The notes under the pieces were generated by a model. The model searched no databases. It worked only from the letters and a program-made list of their open reading frames with translations, and was not told the origin of the DNA. The translations under genes and the position numbers were made by a program. From NCBI GenBank assembly GCA_945906115.1, contig CAMDQP010000055.1, positions 1 through 6,870 of the forward strand: 6,870 bases of DNA, read 5' to 3'. Within the stretch, counting starts at the first letter, position 1. The number at the start of each line of letters is the position of its first letter. Below, piece by piece: positions 5,213-6,870 of the stretch. This DNA comes from Opitutus sp. GAS368 (GTDB lineage: Bacteria > Verrucomicrobiota > Verrucomicrobiia > Opitutales > UBA953).

Positions 5213-6870
5213 ATGTCACCGCAGCGCGCTCCCAGCAACACCGACGAACTTAAGGCCAATCTCGGGCCGCTGGCCTGGGCTGAGCCCGTATTGGACCGCT
5301 TCTTCAAGGTCCGCGCCTTTGATGCTTTCCTTGAACGCATCCATGTGGCGGGACGACCAGATTTCTTCACCTCCGCGATGGAGCAGGCGGGGGTGTGCAA
5401 CACCTGGAGCGATCAGTGCCTGGCGCGCATCCCGCGTTTGGGGCCTCTCGTCGTGGTTGCGAATCATCCGCATGGTCTGGCCGATGGCTTGGTGGCCATG
5501 GATTTCCTGCTGCGGGCCCGTCCGGACGCCTTAGTCGTCGGTAACCGCTGGCTCAGCCAGATTCCCGGTATTCGTCCCTGGTTGATCGAGGTCAATCCCT
5601 TCAGCCCGGATGCGGCCAATCCGGGCAATATCGCGGGCACCCGCCGCATCCTTGCGCATTTGCGTGCGGGCGGCTGCATCTTGACCTTCCCCGCCGGCGA
5701 GGTCTCCAGCCTCCGCCTGAAGTCTCGTCGCGTCGACGACCCGGTCTGGTCGCCGCAGGTCGTGCGCATGGCGCGCAAGGTCGGTGCTTCGATTCTTCCT
5801 CTGCGGATTGAGGGACGTAACTCTGGGCTCTTCCAATCGCTTGGCCTAATTCATCCGAAGCTCCGGACGATGCTCCTGCTGCGCGAGTTCCGTAATCATC
5901 ACGGCAAGGTCATCCATCTCCGTACGGCCAATCCCGTCACTCCTGCTCAGTTGGCGGATCATCCGGACGACGAGGAAGCCACGAGTTTTCTACGCCTCCG
6001 TTGTGAGCTGCTTTCCAGCCGGAGCGACCGCGAGAAGGCCGCGGCCGCCAAGCCGGTGGGCCCGCGGGCCCCTATCATCGCACCGGTAAATCCGCTGTTG
6101 CTGCGCGCCGAGTTGCAAAGCCTGCCAACGGAAGACCTTCTGCTCACGAACGGTGACTTCAAGGTCTACCGCTTCCTGGGTAAGGATCTGCCGCACACCC
6201 TGCGGGAGATCGGCCGCCTGCGTGAGACGACCTTCCGTTCGGTCTCGGAGGGTACGGGACTCGACTGCGACCTCGACGCTTTTGACGCATGGTATGACCA
6301 GATTGTACTCTGGGACGACAAGGCTTCGGCGATTGTCGGAGGCTACCGCCTCGGGCCGACCGACCGCATCCTCCCCTTGCAGGGCAAGCATGGCCTCTAC
6401 ACTTCGACGCTCTTTGAATTCAAGGGCGACTTCTTCCGGCGCATGAATCCCGCGCTCGAGATGGGCCGTTCGTTCATCCGGCAGGAATACCAACGTAAGC
6501 CCACGAGCTTGCCGCTACTCTGGCGCGGCATCGGCCGCTATGTCGTCCGTTTCCCGAAGTATCACCTGTTGTTCGGCCCGGTGAGCATCAACCCTGAGTA
6601 TGGCCAGGCCTCGAAGGAGCTCATCCTTTCTTACCTCAAGAACAACCGTTTGGCCGACGACCTTCTGCCGCTGGTGCGGGCCAAGAATCCGCCCCGTTCG
6701 ATGAGCCTACACGGTGCCGACCTGGACGTCCTCCAGCGTTGCGCCTTCGATCTCGAGCAGGTCTCGAGCCTCGTGAGCGACCTCGAACCCGACGCCAAGT
6801 CCGTGCCCGTGCTTTTGAAGCACTACCTCAAGCTCAACGGCCGTCTCATTGCCTTCAATGTCGACGAAGG
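5213..6870 (+). CDS. OlsF-like bifunctional acyltransferase for amino-acid lipids (3' end outside window)
   Basis: The open frame runs 552 codons from ATG 5213 to the window edge without a stop. Residues about 60-260 form a PlsC/OlsA-like glycerophosphate-type acyltransferase: NHPHGLADG (84-92) holds the catalytic His and Asp, FPAGE (159-163) the substrate block, and LPLRIEGRNS (195-204) the third motif. A polar, Ala/Pro-rich linker (about 265-310) leads to an OlsB-like GNAT N-acyltransferase (about 315-540), with KVYRF (317-321), IGRLRETTFR and SEGTG, VGGYRLG (375-381), EMGRSF (416-421) and LLFGPVSIN. In OlsF proteins the C-terminal half N-acylates the amino acid (ornithine in known cases) and the N-terminal half adds the second, O-linked chain, giving a phosphorus-free membrane lipid. 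The last visible residues (VLLKHYLKLNGRLIAFNVD) match the usual C-terminal end of the family, so perhaps 30-50 residues are missing. The amino acid used (ornithine, glycine, lysine or other) is not determinable. No Shine-Dalgarno precedes the ATG, and it lies 60 bases after the TatD-family gene. Confidence 0.85.
   Translation, partial: MSPQRAPSNTDELKANLGPLAWAEPVLDRFFKVRAFDAFLERIHVAGRPDFFTSAMEQAGVCNTWSDQCLARIPRLGPLVVVANHPHGLADGLVAMDFLLRARPDALVVGNRWLSQIPGIRPWLIEVNPFSPDAANPGNIAGTRRILAHLRAGGCILTFPAGEVSSLRLKSRRVDDPVWSPQVVRMARKVGASILPLRIEGRNSGLFQSLGLIHPKLRTMLLLREFRNHHGKVIHLRTANPVTPAQLADHPDDEEATSFLRLRCELLSSRSDREKAAAAKPVGPRAPIIAPVNPLLLRAELQSLPTEDLLLTNGDFKVYRFLGKDLPHTLREIGRLRETTFRSVSEGTGLDCDLDAFDAWYDQIVLWDDKASAIVGGYRLGPTDRILPLQGKHGLYTSTLFEFKGDFFRRMNPALEMGRSFIRQEYQRKPTSLPLLWRGIGRYVVRFPKYHLLFGPVSINPEYGQASKELILSYLKNNRLADDLLPLVRAKNPPRSMSLHGADLDVLQRCAFDLEQVSSLVSDLEPDAKSVPVLLKHYLKLNGRLIAFNVDE

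Noticed and set aside
1..6870. tRNA genes, CRISPR repeats, IS ends or attachment sites
   Set aside because: I saw no cloverleaf, regularly spaced repeat, transposase-like frame or terminal inverted repeats. Gaps between genes are all under 100 bases.

Overview
The window is about 60% G+C and densely coding. The organism is a bacterium, most likely of the Verrucomicrobiota/Planctomycetota (PVC) group. That placement is inference from gene style: a long enolase-superfamily protein of a type I associate with PVC bacteria, a secreted ThuA-like protein, and mostly weak ribosome binding sites. No 16S rRNA or other taxonomic marker is present.

Layout. Positions 1-75 hold the last codons of a gene that looks like a major facilitator superfamily (MFS) transporter. 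A mandelate racemase/muconate lactonizing enzyme (MLE)-type enolase-superfamily gene follows almost without a gap (82-1488). After 58 bases comes an exported ThuA-like protein (1547-2488), and a GC-rich hairpin (2498-2532) closes this block. The three genes plausibly form a small catabolic unit (uptake, isomerisation or elimination, exported ThuA-like protein), but the substrate cannot be read from sequence. A second MFS transporter (2555-3814) follows on the same strand.

An EVE-domain protein lies on the minus strand (3804-4265) and its 3' end overlaps the transporter gene by 11 bases. Across an 83-base divergent spacer begins a TatD-family metal-dependent hydrolase (4349-5152). It is followed by a large two-domain acyltransferase (5213 to the window end, incomplete) that combines an OlsA/PlsC-like O-acyltransferase with an OlsB-like GNAT N-acyltransferase, the OlsF arrangement used to make phosphorus-free amino-acid lipids.

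I see no tRNA, rRNA, CRISPR array, insertion sequence, prophage gene or defence island. Apart from the two genes cut by the window edges, every gene looks intact. The region reads as ordinary chromosome with a few under-studied enzymes, not as a clearly new system. The items most worth following up are the substrate of the enolase-superfamily enzyme, with its long insertion, and the lipid product of the fused acyltransferase.
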